Positions 16,987 through 25,746 of a stretch of 53,258 bases of DNA are shown piece after piece (position 1 is the stretch's first letter; each line of letters begins with the position of its first letter). The stretch spans positions 1-53,258 of the forward strand of contig NZ_LIPP01000042.1 in assembly GCF_001418335.1 (NCBI RefSeq), written 5' to 3'. The stretch is from Streptomyces aurantiacus. GTDB taxonomy: Bacteria > Actinomycetota > Actinomycetes > Streptomycetales > Streptomycetaceae. Made by a program: the position numbers and the translations under genes. A model generated the notes under the pieces. That model did no database searches. It saw nothing but the letters and a program-made list of their open reading frames with translations, and was not told where the DNA came from.

Positions 16987-17240
16987 TGCGTCTGCAAAGG
17001 AAGAGCCAACTCTCGGCGTCCTTAGGAATCTTGACGCCAATCGGTGTGTTCTTGTGATGTGCGGGACACCCCGACGAGGCGTGCCGGGTTGTACAACGTA
17101 AGCTGTACCGGTGCTGATTCGCGGCAAGTGGGGCGATAATGCGCGACGCCCGGAGAGGGGTCTGCTGCGCGGACAACCGGGCGGCGTGTCCGAAATGGGC
17201 AGTATTGGGTCGGCAGTGTAGAACGGGAGATGTGACGGCA
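16987..17240. promoter_or_regulatory. Upstream region of the hopanoid operon
   Basis: About 250 bp between the terminator and the first hopanoid-operon ORF, less GC-rich than its surroundings. It holds a TTGACG element near 17030 with TGTGAT about 16 bp later and a TTGTACAA palindrome near 17090. Either could serve the operon promoter; none is certain, and the start point cannot be read. Confidence 0.4.
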
Positions 17241-17321
17241 ATGGCTACGGAAACTCTCCAGCGCCGCTGTGCGTGTGCCGTCTGCGGGTCCACCGCTCCC
17301 GGCCCGGGCAGCGAGCGATGA
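17241..17321 (+). CDS. 26-aa cysteine-bearing small ORF coupled to hpnC
   Basis: ATG at 17241 with GGGAG about 10 bases upstream encodes MATETLQRRCACAVCGSTAP followed by GPGSER. Its TGA overlaps the hpnC ATG as ATGA. The peptide has a compact Cys-x-Cys-x2-Cys pattern (residues 10, 12 and 15). hpnC itself has no good Shine-Dalgarno, so translation of this ORF probably delivers ribosomes to hpnC. It may be only a leader for coupling, or a small metal- or redox-active peptide. No family is recognised. Confidence 0.5.
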   Translation: MATETLQRRCACAVCGSTAPGPGSER

Positions 17322-18220
17322 CGCCAGCCGGCACGGCGCGCGCCGGTGACCCGGAGCGCAGCACCCTCGACAAGGCCGCGGACGAGAACTTTCCCGTGGC
17401 GCCGTTCTTTCTGCCCAGGGCCTGGCGCGCCGACCTCATGGCCGTCTACGGCTTCGCCCGGCTCGTCGACGACATCGGCGACGGAGACCTGGCCCCCGGC
17501 GGCCAGGACGCCCGCCTCCTGGGCGTCCCGCCCGACGAGGCCGAGGACCGGCTCCTCCTGCTCGACGCCTTCGAGGCGGATCTGCACCGGGTCTTCGACT
17601 CGACTCCCGGCCACCCGCTCCTGCGCCGGCTCCAGCCGACGGTCCGCCGCACCGGCCTGACCCCCGAGCCCTTCCTCGGCCTGATCGCGGCAAACCGCCA
17701 GGACCAGATCGTCAAGCGGTACGAGACCTACGACGACCTCCTCGCCTACTGCGAGCTGTCCGCCAACCCGGTCGGCCGTCTGGTCCTCTCCGTCACCGGT
17801 ACCTCGACCCCCGAGCGGGTCCGCCGCTCCGACGCCGTCTGCACGGCCCTGCAGATCGTCGAGCACCTCCAGGACGTCGCCGAGGACCTCGGCCGCGACC
17901 GCATCTACCTTCCCGCCCAGGACATGAAGCGCTTTCACGTCCAGGAGGCGGATCTCGCCACGGCCACAGCAGGCGCATCGGCGCGCGCACTGGTTGCATA
18001 CGAAACAGAACGCGCCGGGAACCTCCTGAATGAAGGCACCCCCCTTGTGGGTAGCGTCCACGGCAGGCTGAAGCTGCTGCTCGCGGGGTTCGTGGCAGGA
18101 GGGAGGGCGGCGATCCGGGCGATCGCCGCCGCCCAATACGACGTACTTCCCGGCCCGCCGAAGCCCGGCAAGATCCAGTTGCTGCGCGAGGTGGGAGTGA
18201 CTCTGCGAGGAAAGGGGTGA
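17318..18220 (+). CDS. hpnC: Hydroxysqualene synthase HpnC
   Basis: 300 aa squalene/phytoene-synthase-fold protein, ATG at 17318. The first Asp-rich motif is in RLVDDIGDGD near residue 50 and the second in LQDVAEDLGRDRIYLP near 183-196, preceded by NPVGRLVL. In the HpnCDE route HpnC converts presqualene diphosphate to hydroxysqualene. It is assigned as HpnC rather than HpnD by order (first gene), by the DENFPVAPFFLP N-terminus and by the very short distance to a typical HpnD. It overlaps hpnD as GTGA. Confidence 0.92.
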   Translation: MTPAGTARAGDPERSTLDKAADENFPVAPFFLPRAWRADLMAVYGFARLVDDIGDGDLAPGGQDARLLGVPPDEAEDRLLLLDAFEADLHRVFDSTPGHPLLRRLQPTVRRTGLTPEPFLGLIAANRQDQIVKRYETYDDLLAYCELSANPVGRLVLSVTGTSTPERVRRSDAVCTALQIVEHLQDVAEDLGRDRIYLPAQDMKRFHVQEADLATATAGASARALVAYETERAGNLLNEGTPLVGSVHGRLKLLLAGFVAGGRAAIRAIAAAQYDVLPGPPKPGKIQLLREVGVTLRGKG

Positions 18221-19167
18221 TCCGGACCGTGGAGTCGGAACCACACATGTCCGCACCGGTACTCGCCGCATACGGTTACTGCGAGGCCATCACCGGGCAG
18301 CAGGCCCGCAATTTCGCGTACGGCATCAGGCTGCTGCCGACGCCGAAGCGGCGTGCCATGTCGGCGCTGTACGCGTTCTCACGGCGCGTCGACGACATCG
18401 GTGACGGCGCGCTCGCCCCCGAGGTCAAGGCGGCGCGGCTTGAGGAGACCCGGGTGCTGCTCGCCCGGATCCGTGACCGCGCGGTGGACGAGGACGACAC
18501 CGATCCGGTCGCCGTCGCCCTGCGGCACACGGCGGACCACTTCCCGGTCCCGCTCGACGGCCTCGACGAACTCATCGACGGCGTCCTCATGGACGTCCGC
18601 GGCGAGACGTACGAGACCTGGGACGACCTGAAGGTCTACTGCCGCTGCGTCGCCGGCGCCATCGGCCGGCTCTCGCTCGGCGTCTTCGGTACGGAATCGG
18701 GGGCGCGCGGAGCCGAGCGGGCGCCGGAGTACGCGGACACGCTCGGGCTCGCGCTCCAACTCACCAACATCCTCAGGGACGTTCGGGAGGACGCCGAGGG
18801 CGGCCGTACCTATCTGCCCGCGGACGACCTCGCGAAGTTCGGCTGCTCGGCCGGGTTCGACGGGCCGCGGCCACCGGAGGGCTCGGACTTCGCGGGCCTC
18901 GTGCACTTCGAAGTGCGCCGGGCCCGCGCGCTGTTCGCGGAGGGCTACCGCCTGCTGCCGATGCTGGACCGCCGCAGCGGCGCCTGCGTCGCCGCGATGG
19001 CCGGCATCTACCGCCGCCTCCTCGACCGCATCGAGCGCGACCCGGAGGCCGTCCTGCGCGGCCGGGTCTCACTGCCCGGACGCGAGAAGGCGTACGTCGC
19101 CGTGCGGGGCCTGTCCGGACTCGACGCCCGGCACGTCTCCCGCCGCACCATCAGGAGGCGCGCTTGA
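18217..19167 (+). CDS. hpnD: Presqualene diphosphate synthase HpnD
   Basis: 316 aa from GTG 18217 (AGGAAAGG just upstream); in-frame GTG 18229 and ATG 18247 are alternatives. Squalene/phytoene synthase fold: YCEAITGQQARNFAYGIRLLP, first Asp motif SRRVDDIGDG, second NILRDVREDAEGGRTYLP, and YCRCVAGAIGRL. It condenses two farnesyl diphosphates to presqualene diphosphate. It shares the stop/start overlap style of the operon at both ends. Confidence 0.94.
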   Translation: MIRTVESEPHMSAPVLAAYGYCEAITGQQARNFAYGIRLLPTPKRRAMSALYAFSRRVDDIGDGALAPEVKAARLEETRVLLARIRDRAVDEDDTDPVAVALRHTADHFPVPLDGLDELIDGVLMDVRGETYETWDDLKVYCRCVAGAIGRLSLGVFGTESGARGAERAPEYADTLGLALQLTNILRDVREDAEGGRTYLPADDLAKFGCSAGFDGPRPPEGSDFAGLVHFEVRRARALFAEGYRLLPMLDRRSGACVAAMAGIYRRLLDRIERDPEAVLRGRVSLPGREKAYVAVRGLSGLDARHVSRRTIRRRA

Positions 19168-19343
19168 TGGACACTCCGGTCCAGGACGAACAAGACGGAC
19201 GAGACAGACAAGCCGGACGGGGTGAACCGAGCGCCTGGAAGCGGTGCGCAACCCTCCGCCCCCACGCCGCGTCCCTGACTTCGACGGCCGCCCGTGCCCC
19301 GTTCCACCGGCACGGCGAGGCCGCGGGGGAAGGTGCACGATGA
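19167..19343 (+). CDS. 58-aa DUF6380-like small protein between hpnD and hpnE
   Basis: ATG at 19167 overlaps the hpnD stop (TGATG), and its TGA overlaps the hpnE ATG (ATGA), so it is translated between the two. GGAGG precedes the start. The first half is polar (MDTPVQDEQDGRDRQAGRGE); the second half, KRCATLRPHAASLTSTAARA then PFHRHGEAAGEGAR, agrees with what I recall of the DUF6380 family (ATLR..AASLT and a GEGAR end), small ORFs found in Streptomyces hopanoid operons. Function is unknown. The conserved part lies at the C-terminal end, overlapping the hpnE ribosome-binding site, so the conservation may be partly nucleotide-level. Confidence 0.68.
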   Translation: MDTPVQDEQDGRDRQAGRGEPSAWKRCATLRPHAASLTSTAARAPFHRHGEAAGEGAR

Positions 19344-20800
19344 ACGACGCCACACAGGACGAGGGCCTCGACGCCGACTCGGCGAGCCGCCCCGCGACGG
19401 CCGTGGTGGTCGGCGGGGGGCTCGCCGGGATCACCGCGGCGCTCGCGCTGGCCGACGCGGGAGTGCGGGTGACGCTGCTCGAAGGGCGGCCCCGCCTCGG
19501 CGGGCTCGCCTTCTCCTTCCAGCGTGACGCACTCACCGTGGACAACGGCCAGCATGTGTACCTGCGCTGCTGCACGGCCTACCGCTGGTTCCTCGGCCGC
19601 GTCGACGGAGCGGACCTCGCGCCGCTGCAGGCCCGGCTCGACGTGCCGGTCCTGGACGCCGGGGCGAAACCCGGACGACGGCTCGGCAGAATCGGCCGGA
19701 CGGCGCTGCCCGTCCCCCTGCATCTGGCGCGCAGCCTCGCGACCTACCCGCATCTGTCGCTCGCCGAGCGCGCCAAGGTCGGCCGTGCCGCACTGGCGCT
19801 CAAGAGACTCGACCTCGCCGATCCGGCGCTCGACACGCAGAGCTTCGGCGGCTGGCTGGCCGCGCACGGTCAGTCCGAGCGGGCCATCGAGGCACTGTGG
19901 GACCTGGTGGGGGTCGCCACCCTCAACGCGGTGGCCGGCGACGCGTCGCTCGGCCTCGCCGCGATGGTGTTCAAGACCGGTCTGCTCTCCGCCCCGGGCG
20001 CGGCCGACATCGGCTGGGCGCGCGTCCCTCTGGGCGAACTGCACGACCGGCTGGCCCGCAAGGCGCTCGACTCCGCGGGAGTCCGTACCGAAGTCCGTAC
20101 ACGCGTCACCTCCATCTCCCGACCCGGACCCATCCACCAAGACGGATCCATCTCCCCACACGAGAACGGGCGTTGGCGCGTTCAGGTTCCCGGCGAAACG
20201 CTCGACGCCGACGCGGTCGTCCTCGCCGTACCGCAGCGCGAGGCCCACGATCTGCTGCCCGAGGGCGCACTCGACGCCCCCGAGCGGCTGCTCGACATCG
20301 GTACGGTGCCGATCCTCAACATCCACGTCGTGTACGACCGGAAGGTGCTCAGCCGGCCGTTCTTCGCCGCCCTCGGCTCCCCGGTGCAGTGGGTCTTCGA
20401 CCGGACCGAGGCGTCCGGGCTCAAGGAGGGCCAGTACCTCGCGCTGTCCCAGTCGGTCGCGCAGGACGAGATCGACGAACCCGTCTCGGCGCTGCGCGAG
20501 CGGTATCTGCCGGAGCTGGAGCGACTGCTGCCCCGTGCCCGGGACGCGGCGGTCCAGGACTTCTTCGTGACCAGGGAGCGAACCGCGACGTTCGCTCCGG
20601 CCCCCGGCGTCGGCCGGCTGCGGCCCGGCGCCCGCACCGAGGCACCCGGCCTGTACCTGGCCGGCGCGTGGACCGCCACCGGGTGGCCCGCGACCATGGA
20701 GAGTGCGGTCCGCAGCGGCGTGAGCGCGGCCGACGCGGCGCTCGACGCCCTGGGCCGGCCTCGCGACCACCTCGTCGAGCTCTTCGAGGAGGCGGCGTGA
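19340..20800 (+). CDS. hpnE: Hydroxysqualene dehydroxylase HpnE (FAD-dependent)
   Basis: 486 aa flavoprotein, ATG at 19340. The dinucleotide-binding motif is at about residues 23-50 (VVVGGGLAGITAALALADAG, then LLEGRPRLGGLAFS), with NGQHVYLRCC as in phytoene-desaturase-like HpnE, and the FAD C-terminal motif GLYLAGAWTATGWPATMESAVRSG. It removes the hydroxyl of hydroxysqualene to give squalene. A Pro/Ser-rich insert (SISRPGPIHQDGSISPHENG) at about 255-275 is loosely conserved-looking and probably a surface loop. Confidence 0.93.
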   Translation: MNDATQDEGLDADSASRPATAVVVGGGLAGITAALALADAGVRVTLLEGRPRLGGLAFSFQRDALTVDNGQHVYLRCCTAYRWFLGRVDGADLAPLQARLDVPVLDAGAKPGRRLGRIGRTALPVPLHLARSLATYPHLSLAERAKVGRAALALKRLDLADPALDTQSFGGWLAAHGQSERAIEALWDLVGVATLNAVAGDASLGLAAMVFKTGLLSAPGAADIGWARVPLGELHDRLARKALDSAGVRTEVRTRVTSISRPGPIHQDGSISPHENGRWRVQVPGETLDADAVVLAVPQREAHDLLPEGALDAPERLLDIGTVPILNIHVVYDRKVLSRPFFAALGSPVQWVFDRTEASGLKEGQYLALSQSVAQDEIDEPVSALRERYLPELERLLPRARDAAVQDFFVTRERTATFAPAPGVGRLRPGARTEAPGLYLAGAWTATGWPATMESAVRSGVSAADAALDALGRPRDHLVELFEEAA

Positions 20801-20862
20801 CGCTCGATCAGAGCGCGGGGACCGGTGCCCGCACCCCCCGTATCGCAAATAGAGGAGAGACT

Positions 20863-21930
20863 GTGCCCACTGTGCCCCCGGCATCGAAGGCTGCCGACGC
20901 GGTGGACGTGACCGCGCTCCTGGAGCGTGGCCGGACCCTGGCCTCACCGGTACTGCGGGCGGCCATCGACCGCCTCGCACCTCCCATGGACACGGTCGCC
21001 GCCTACCACTTCGGCTGGATCGACGCCGAGGGCAACCCCGCCGACGGCGACGGCGGCAAGGCCGTACGGCCCGCCCTCGCCGTGCTGTCCGCCCAGGCCG
21101 CCGGCGCCGCCCCCGAGGTGGGCGTGCCGGGCGCGGTCGCCGTCGAACTGGTGCACAACTTCTCGCTCCTGCACGACGACCTGATGGACGGCGACGAGCA
21201 GCGCCGGCACCGCGACACCGTCTGGAAGGTGCACGGCCCCGCCCAGGCGATCCTCGTCGGCGACGCCCTGTTCGCGCTGGCCAACGAACTGCTCCTGGAG
21301 ATCGGCACGGTCGAGGCGGGCCGTGCCACCCGCCGCCTCACCACCGCCACGCGCGCGCTGATCGACGGCCAGGCCCAGGACATCTCCTACGAGCACCGCG
21401 ACCGCGTCAGCGTCGAGGAGTGCCTGGAGATGGAGGGCAACAAGACCGGCGCCCTGCTCGCCTGCGCCTCCTCCATCGGCGCGGTCCTCGGCGGCGCCGA
21501 CGACCGCACGGCCGACACGCTGGAGAAGTACGGCTACCACCTCGGCCTCGCCTTCCAGGCCGTCGACGACCTGCTCGGCATCTGGGGCGACCCGGTGGCC
21601 ACCGGCAAGCAGACCTGGAGCGACCTGCGCCAGCGCAAGAAGTCCCTGCCCGTCGTGGCCGCGCTCGCGGCGGGCGGCCCGGCCTCCGAGCGGCTCGGCG
21701 AACTGCTCGCGGCGGACGCCAAGAGGAGCGACTTCGAGAACTTCTCCGAGGAGGAGTTCGCCGCACGCGCCGCGCTCATCGAGGAGGCCGGCGGCCGCGA
21801 GTGGACCGCCCAGGAGGCGCGCCGGCAGCACACCGTCGCCGTCGAGGCGCTCGACACCATCCATATGCCCGAACAGGTACGAGCCCAGTTCGTGGAGCTC
21901 GCCGACTTCGTCGTCGTACGAAAGAGATGA
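20863..21930 (+). CDS. Polyprenyl (farnesyl-type) diphosphate synthase
   Basis: 355 aa from GTG 20863, which has AGAGGAGA directly upstream; a GTG at 20797 overlapping the hpnE stop would give 377 aa. It has the first Asp-rich motif LLHDDLMDGDEQRR and the second FQAVDDLLGIWGD, plus KAVRPAL and KTGALLACA. It supplies the allylic diphosphate for HpnD, so farnesyl diphosphate is the expected product, although chain length cannot be proved from sequence. There are two usable starts; the internal one has the stronger ribosome site. Confidence 0.92.
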   Translation: MPTVPPASKAADAVDVTALLERGRTLASPVLRAAIDRLAPPMDTVAAYHFGWIDAEGNPADGDGGKAVRPALAVLSAQAAGAAPEVGVPGAVAVELVHNFSLLHDDLMDGDEQRRHRDTVWKVHGPAQAILVGDALFALANELLLEIGTVEAGRATRRLTTATRALIDGQAQDISYEHRDRVSVEECLEMEGNKTGALLACASSIGAVLGGADDRTADTLEKYGYHLGLAFQAVDDLLGIWGDPVATGKQTWSDLRQRKKSLPVVAALAAGGPASERLGELLAADAKRSDFENFSEEEFAARAALIEEAGGREWTAQEARRQHTVAVEALDTIHMPEQVRAQFVELADFVVVRKR

Positions 21931-21963
21931 TCACTATCGGTCGAATACACCTCGCGTAGTCGC

Positions 21964-21996
21964 CGGCCGGTGCTGCGCAGTCACGCGCACCGGCCG
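21964..21996 (+). terminator. Hairpin between prenyl synthase and shc (attenuator-like)
   Basis: CGGCCGGTGC and its perfect complement GCACCGGCCG flank a 13-nt loop in the 112-bp gap before shc, the longest gap inside the operon. There is no T tail, so it may be a partial terminator or an RNA-processing site that adjusts shc level. Confidence 0.45.
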
Positions 21997-22042
21997 ACGG
22001 CGGACCCACAGCAGAGACACACCACTGCACGAAGGGGAAGCC

Positions 22043-24070
22043 ATGACAGCGACGACCGACGGAAGCACCGGAGCACTGCCGCCCCGCGCTGCCTCGGCCA
22101 GCGACATCCGTACAGAATCGACTCCCGCGGCAGCCGGGACAGCCGATGTCCGAGACGCCGCCGCGCGCGCGATACAGCGCGCCACCGGCTTCCTGCTGAG
22201 CACGCAGGACGCCGAGGGATGGTGGAAGGGCGACCTGGAGACCAACGTCACCATGGACGCCGAAGACCTGCTGCTCCGTCAGTTCCTGGGCATCGACGAC
22301 GAGAAGACCACCCACGCCGCGGCCCTGTTCATCCGCGGCGAGCAGCGCGAGGACGGCACCTGGGCCTCCTTCTACGGCGGACCGGGGGAACTCTCCACCA
22401 CCGTCGAGGCGTACGTCGCCCTGCGCCTTGCCGGTGACGCGCCGGACGATCCGCACATGGCGCGGGCCGCCGCGTGGATCCGGGAGCGGGGCGGCATCGC
22501 CGCGGCCCGTGTCTTCACCCGGATCTGGCTCGCCCTGTTCGGCTGGTGGAAGTGGGACGACCTCCCCGAACTCCCCCCGGAGCTCATCTACTTCCCGAAG
22601 TGGGCGCCGCTCAACATCTACGACTTCGGCTGCTGGGCCCGGCAGACCATCGTGCCGCTCACCGTCGTTTCGGCGAAGCGCCCGGTGCGCCCCGCGCCCT
22701 TCGCGCTGGACGAGCTGCACACCGACCCCCGCGACCCCAACCCGGTCAAGCCCTTCGCCCCGGTGGCGAGTTGGGACGGGGTGTTCCAGCGCCTCGACCG
22801 GGCCCTGCACGCCTACCGCAAGGTCGCGCCGCGCAGGCTCCGCAGGGCCGCGATGAACACCGCGGGCCGCTGGATCATCGAGCGCCAGGAGAACGACGGC
22901 TGCTGGGGCGGCATCCAGCCGCCCGCCGTCTACTCGGTCATCGCCCTGTACCTGCTCGGCTACGACCTCGAACACCCGGTGATGCGCGAGGGTCTGGCCT
23001 CCCTGGACCGCTTCGCCGTGTGGCGCGAGGACGGGGCCCGGATGATCGAGGCCTGTCAGTCACCGGTCTGGGACACCTGTCTCGCGACCATCGCGCTCGC
23101 CGACGCGGGCGTGCCCGCCGATCATCCGCAGCTGGTGAGGGCCGCGGACTGGATGCTCGGAGAGGAGATCGTCCGCCCCGGCGACTGGGCGGTCAAAAGG
23201 CCTCAACTCTCGCCCGGCGGCTGGGCGTTCGAGTTCCACAACGACAACTATCCCGACATCGACGACACCGCCGAGGTGGTCCTCGCGCTGCGCCGCGTCA
23301 AGCACCACGACCCGGAGCGGGTGGAGAAGGCCATCGGACGCGGGGTGCGCTGGAACCTCGGCATGCAGTCGAAGAACGGCGCGTGGGGCGCCTTCGACGT
23401 CGACAACACCAGCCCCTTCCCCAACCGGCTGCCGTTCTGCGACTTCGGCGAGGTCATCGACCCGCCGTCCGCCGACGTCACCGCGCACGTCGTGGAGATG
23501 CTCGCGGTCGAGGGGCTCGCCCACGACCCGCGCACCCGCCGGGGCATCGAGTGGCTGCTCGCGGAACAGGAGGAGAACGGTTCCTGGTTCGGCCGCTGGG
23601 GCGTCAACTACGTGTACGGGACGGGGTCGGTGGTGCCCGCGCTGGTCGCCGCCGGACTGCCCGGCTCGCACCCCGCGATCCGCCGGGCCGTGTCCTGGCT
23701 GGAGACCGTACAGAACGAGGACGGCGGCTGGGGCGAGGACCTGCGCTCCTACCACGACGTCGCCGAGTGGAGCGGGCGGGGCGAGTCGACCGCCTCCCAG
23801 ACCGCGTGGGCGCTGCTGGCGCTGCTCGCGGCCGGGGAGCACGACTCCAAGGCCGTCGAGCGCGGCGTCGCCTGGCTCGCCCGGACCCAGCTGGCGGACG
23901 GCTCCTGGGACGAGCCATACTTCACCGGCACCGGGTTCCCGTGGGACTTCTCGATCAACTACCACCTCTACCGGCAGGTGTTCCCGCTCACCGCGCTCGG
24001 CCGGTACGTCAACGGCGAACCGTTCGCCGGCCTGCAGAGCTCCCAGAGTTCCTTCGGCAGGGCGAGCTGA
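22043..24070 (+). CDS. shc: Squalene-hopene cyclase
   Basis: 675 aa, ATG at 22043 with AAGGGGAAG upstream. The catalytic DXDD is PDIDDTAEV near residues 403-408. Repeated QW-type motifs are visible (QDAEGWWKGDL, REDGTWASFYGG, QENDGCWGGIQPP, SKNGAWGAFDVDNT, EENGSWFGRWGVNY, NEDGGWGEDL, LADGSWDEPYFTGTGFPWDF). It cyclises squalene to hopene/hopanol at the membrane. Length is normal for the family. The next gene starts inside its stop codon (TGATG). Confidence 0.97.
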   Translation: MTATTDGSTGALPPRAASASDIRTESTPAAAGTADVRDAAARAIQRATGFLLSTQDAEGWWKGDLETNVTMDAEDLLLRQFLGIDDEKTTHAAALFIRGEQREDGTWASFYGGPGELSTTVEAYVALRLAGDAPDDPHMARAAAWIRERGGIAAARVFTRIWLALFGWWKWDDLPELPPELIYFPKWAPLNIYDFGCWARQTIVPLTVVSAKRPVRPAPFALDELHTDPRDPNPVKPFAPVASWDGVFQRLDRALHAYRKVAPRRLRRAAMNTAGRWIIERQENDGCWGGIQPPAVYSVIALYLLGYDLEHPVMREGLASLDRFAVWREDGARMIEACQSPVWDTCLATIALADAGVPADHPQLVRAADWMLGEEIVRPGDWAVKRPQLSPGGWAFEFHNDNYPDIDDTAEVVLALRRVKHHDPERVEKAIGRGVRWNLGMQSKNGAWGAFDVDNTSPFPNRLPFCDFGEVIDPPSADVTAHVVEMLAVEGLAHDPRTRRGIEWLLAEQEENGSWFGRWGVNYVYGTGSVVPALVAAGLPGSHPAIRRAVSWLETVQNEDGGWGEDLRSYHDVAEWSGRGESTASQTAWALLALLAAGEHDSKAVERGVAWLARTQLADGSWDEPYFTGTGFPWDFSINYHLYRQVFPLTALGRYVNGEPFAGLQSSQSSFGRAS

Positions 24071-24714
24071 TGAGCGCGACACCGGGCGCCGCCCCGCTGC
24101 TGATCGCCTGCGCGCTCGGCATCGAGCGACTGGCCCTGCGCACCGGCGGCGACCGGGGCGGCGCCGAAGGACCGGTCACCGTGCTGCGTACGGGCATGGG
24201 ACCGCTGGCCGCCGAACGGGCGGTCGGCAGGGCACTGGCCGGACCGGCACTCAGCCGGGCGGCCGTCCTGGCCACGGGCTTCTGTGCCGGGCTCGCCCCC
24301 GGTATGCACCCGGGAGACCTGGTCGTCGCCGAGGAGACCCGGGGCCCGCACGGCACCACGCCGTGCGTCGGCACCGACCTGCTCGTCAAGGAGCTGACGC
24401 GCGCCCTGCCAGGGCGCACCGTCCACACGGGACCGCTCACCGGTTCCGATCACGTCGTCCGCGGTCCCGAACGGCCGGCTCTGCTCGCGACCGGCGCGAT
24501 CGCGGTCGACATGGAGTCGGCGGCCACGCTCCACAGCGCCGTCCGCGCCGGCGAACGTCCGGTTGCGGCCGTACGGGTGGTCGTGGACGCTCCAGAACAT
24601 GAACTCGTCCGGATCGGCACGGTGCGCGGTGGAATATCGGCTTTCCGCGTTCTTCGTGCCGTCCTTCCTGTTTTTTTCGAATGGCACCGTTCCCTGCTGC
24701 TCCCCCGGAGGTGA
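24070..24714 (+). CDS. hpnG: Adenosylhopane nucleosidase HpnG (phosphorylase-like)
   Basis: 214 aa purine-nucleoside-phosphorylase-fold protein. LLIACALGIERLALR, RTGMGPLAAERAVGR, ATGFCAGLAPGMHPGDLVVAEET and VDMESAATLHSA are the expected nucleosidase motifs. In the hopanoid pathway HpnG removes adenine from adenosylhopane to give (phospho)ribosylhopane. Its 3' end includes a run of seven T (VFFEWHRS), unusual in this GC-rich genome. Order (after shc, before hpnH) supports the call. Confidence 0.9.
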   Translation: MSATPGAAPLLIACALGIERLALRTGGDRGGAEGPVTVLRTGMGPLAAERAVGRALAGPALSRAAVLATGFCAGLAPGMHPGDLVVAEETRGPHGTTPCVGTDLLVKELTRALPGRTVHTGPLTGSDHVVRGPERPALLATGAIAVDMESAATLHSAVRAGERPVAAVRVVVDAPEHELVRIGTVRGGISAFRVLRAVLPVFFEWHRSLLLPRR

Positions 24715-24719
24715 GCCAG

Positions 24720-25742
24720 ATGGCCATGCCGCTGCGCCAGACCATCAAGGTCGCGACGTATCTCGCTGAACAGAAACTCCGCAAGCGGGAGAAGTTTCCG
24801 CTGATCGTCGAGCTCGAACCGCTCTACGCCTGCAACCTTGCGTGCGAGGGCTGCGGCAAGATCCAGCACCCGGCCGGGGTGCTCAAGCAGCGCATGCCGG
24901 TGGCGCAGGCCGTCGGGGCGGTGCTGGAGTCCGGGGCGCCGATGGTGTCCATCGCCGGCGGCGAGCCCCTGATGCACCCGAAGATCGACGAGATCGTACG
25001 GCAGCTGGTGGCCCGTAAGAAGTACGTCTTCCTCTGCACCAACGCCATGCTGATGCGCAAGAAGATGGACAAGTTCAAGCCCTCCCCCTACTTCGCGTTC
25101 GCCGTGCACATCGACGGACTGCGGGAGCGGCACGACGAGTCCGTGGCCAAGGAGGGTGTGTTCGACGAGGCCGTGGCCGCCATCAAGGAAGCCAAGAAGC
25201 GCGGTTTCCGGGTCACCACCAACTCGACCTTCTTCAACACCGACACCCCGCAGACGATCATCGAGGTGCTCAACTTCCTCAATGACGACCTGAAGGTGGA
25301 CGAGATGATGATCTCGCCCGCCTACGCCTACGAGAAGGCGCCCGACCAGGAGCACTTCCTGGGTGTCGAGCAGACCCGCGAACTGTTCAAGAAGGCGTTC
25401 TCGGGCGGCAACCGGCGCCGCTGGCGCCTCAACCACTCCCCGCTCTTCCTGGACTTCCTGGAGGGCAAGGTCGACTTCCCCTGCACGGCGTGGGCGATCC
25501 CCAACTACTCGCTCTTCGGCTGGCAGAAGCCCTGCTACCTGATGAGCGACGGGTACGTCACGACGTACCGGGAACTCATCGAGGACACCGACTGGGACTC
25601 GTACGGCCGCGGCAAGGACCCGCGCTGCGCCAACTGCATGGCGCACTGCGGCTACGAGCCGACCGCGGTCCTGGCCACCATGGGCTCCCTCAAGGAGTCC
25701 CTGCGGGCCGCCCGTGAGACCGTCTCGGGAAACCGCGGGTGA
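24720..25742 (+). CDS. hpnH: Adenosylhopane synthase HpnH (radical SAM)
   Basis: 340 aa, ATG at 24720 with GGAGGTGAGC upstream. The radical SAM cluster motif is CNLACEGC (C38, C42, C45), followed by [19 protein letters not shown]-terminal Cys group ([34 protein letters not shown]) is typical of the SPASM-like tail of HpnH. It adds the adenosyl radical to hopene, making the C35 skeleton. A longer in-frame start at 24681 lies within hpnG and is less likely. Confidence 0.95.
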   Translation: MAMPLRQTIKVATYLAEQKLRKREKFPLIVELEPLYACNLACEGCGKIQHPAGVLKQRMPVAQAVGAVLESGAPMVSIAGGEPLMHPKIDEIVRQLVARKKYVFLCTNAMLMRKKMDKFKPSPYFAFAVHIDGLRERHDESVAKEGVFDEAVAAIKEAKKRGFRVTTNSTFFNTDTPQTIIEVLNFLNDDLKVDEMMISPAYAYEKAPDQEHFLGVEQTRELFKKAFSGGNRRRWRLNHSPLFLDFLEGKVDFPCTAWAIPNYSLFGWQKPCYLMSDGYVTTYRELIEDTDWDSYGRGKDPRCANCMAHCGYEPTAVLATMGSLKESLRAARETVSGNRG

Positions 25743-25746
25743 CGTC

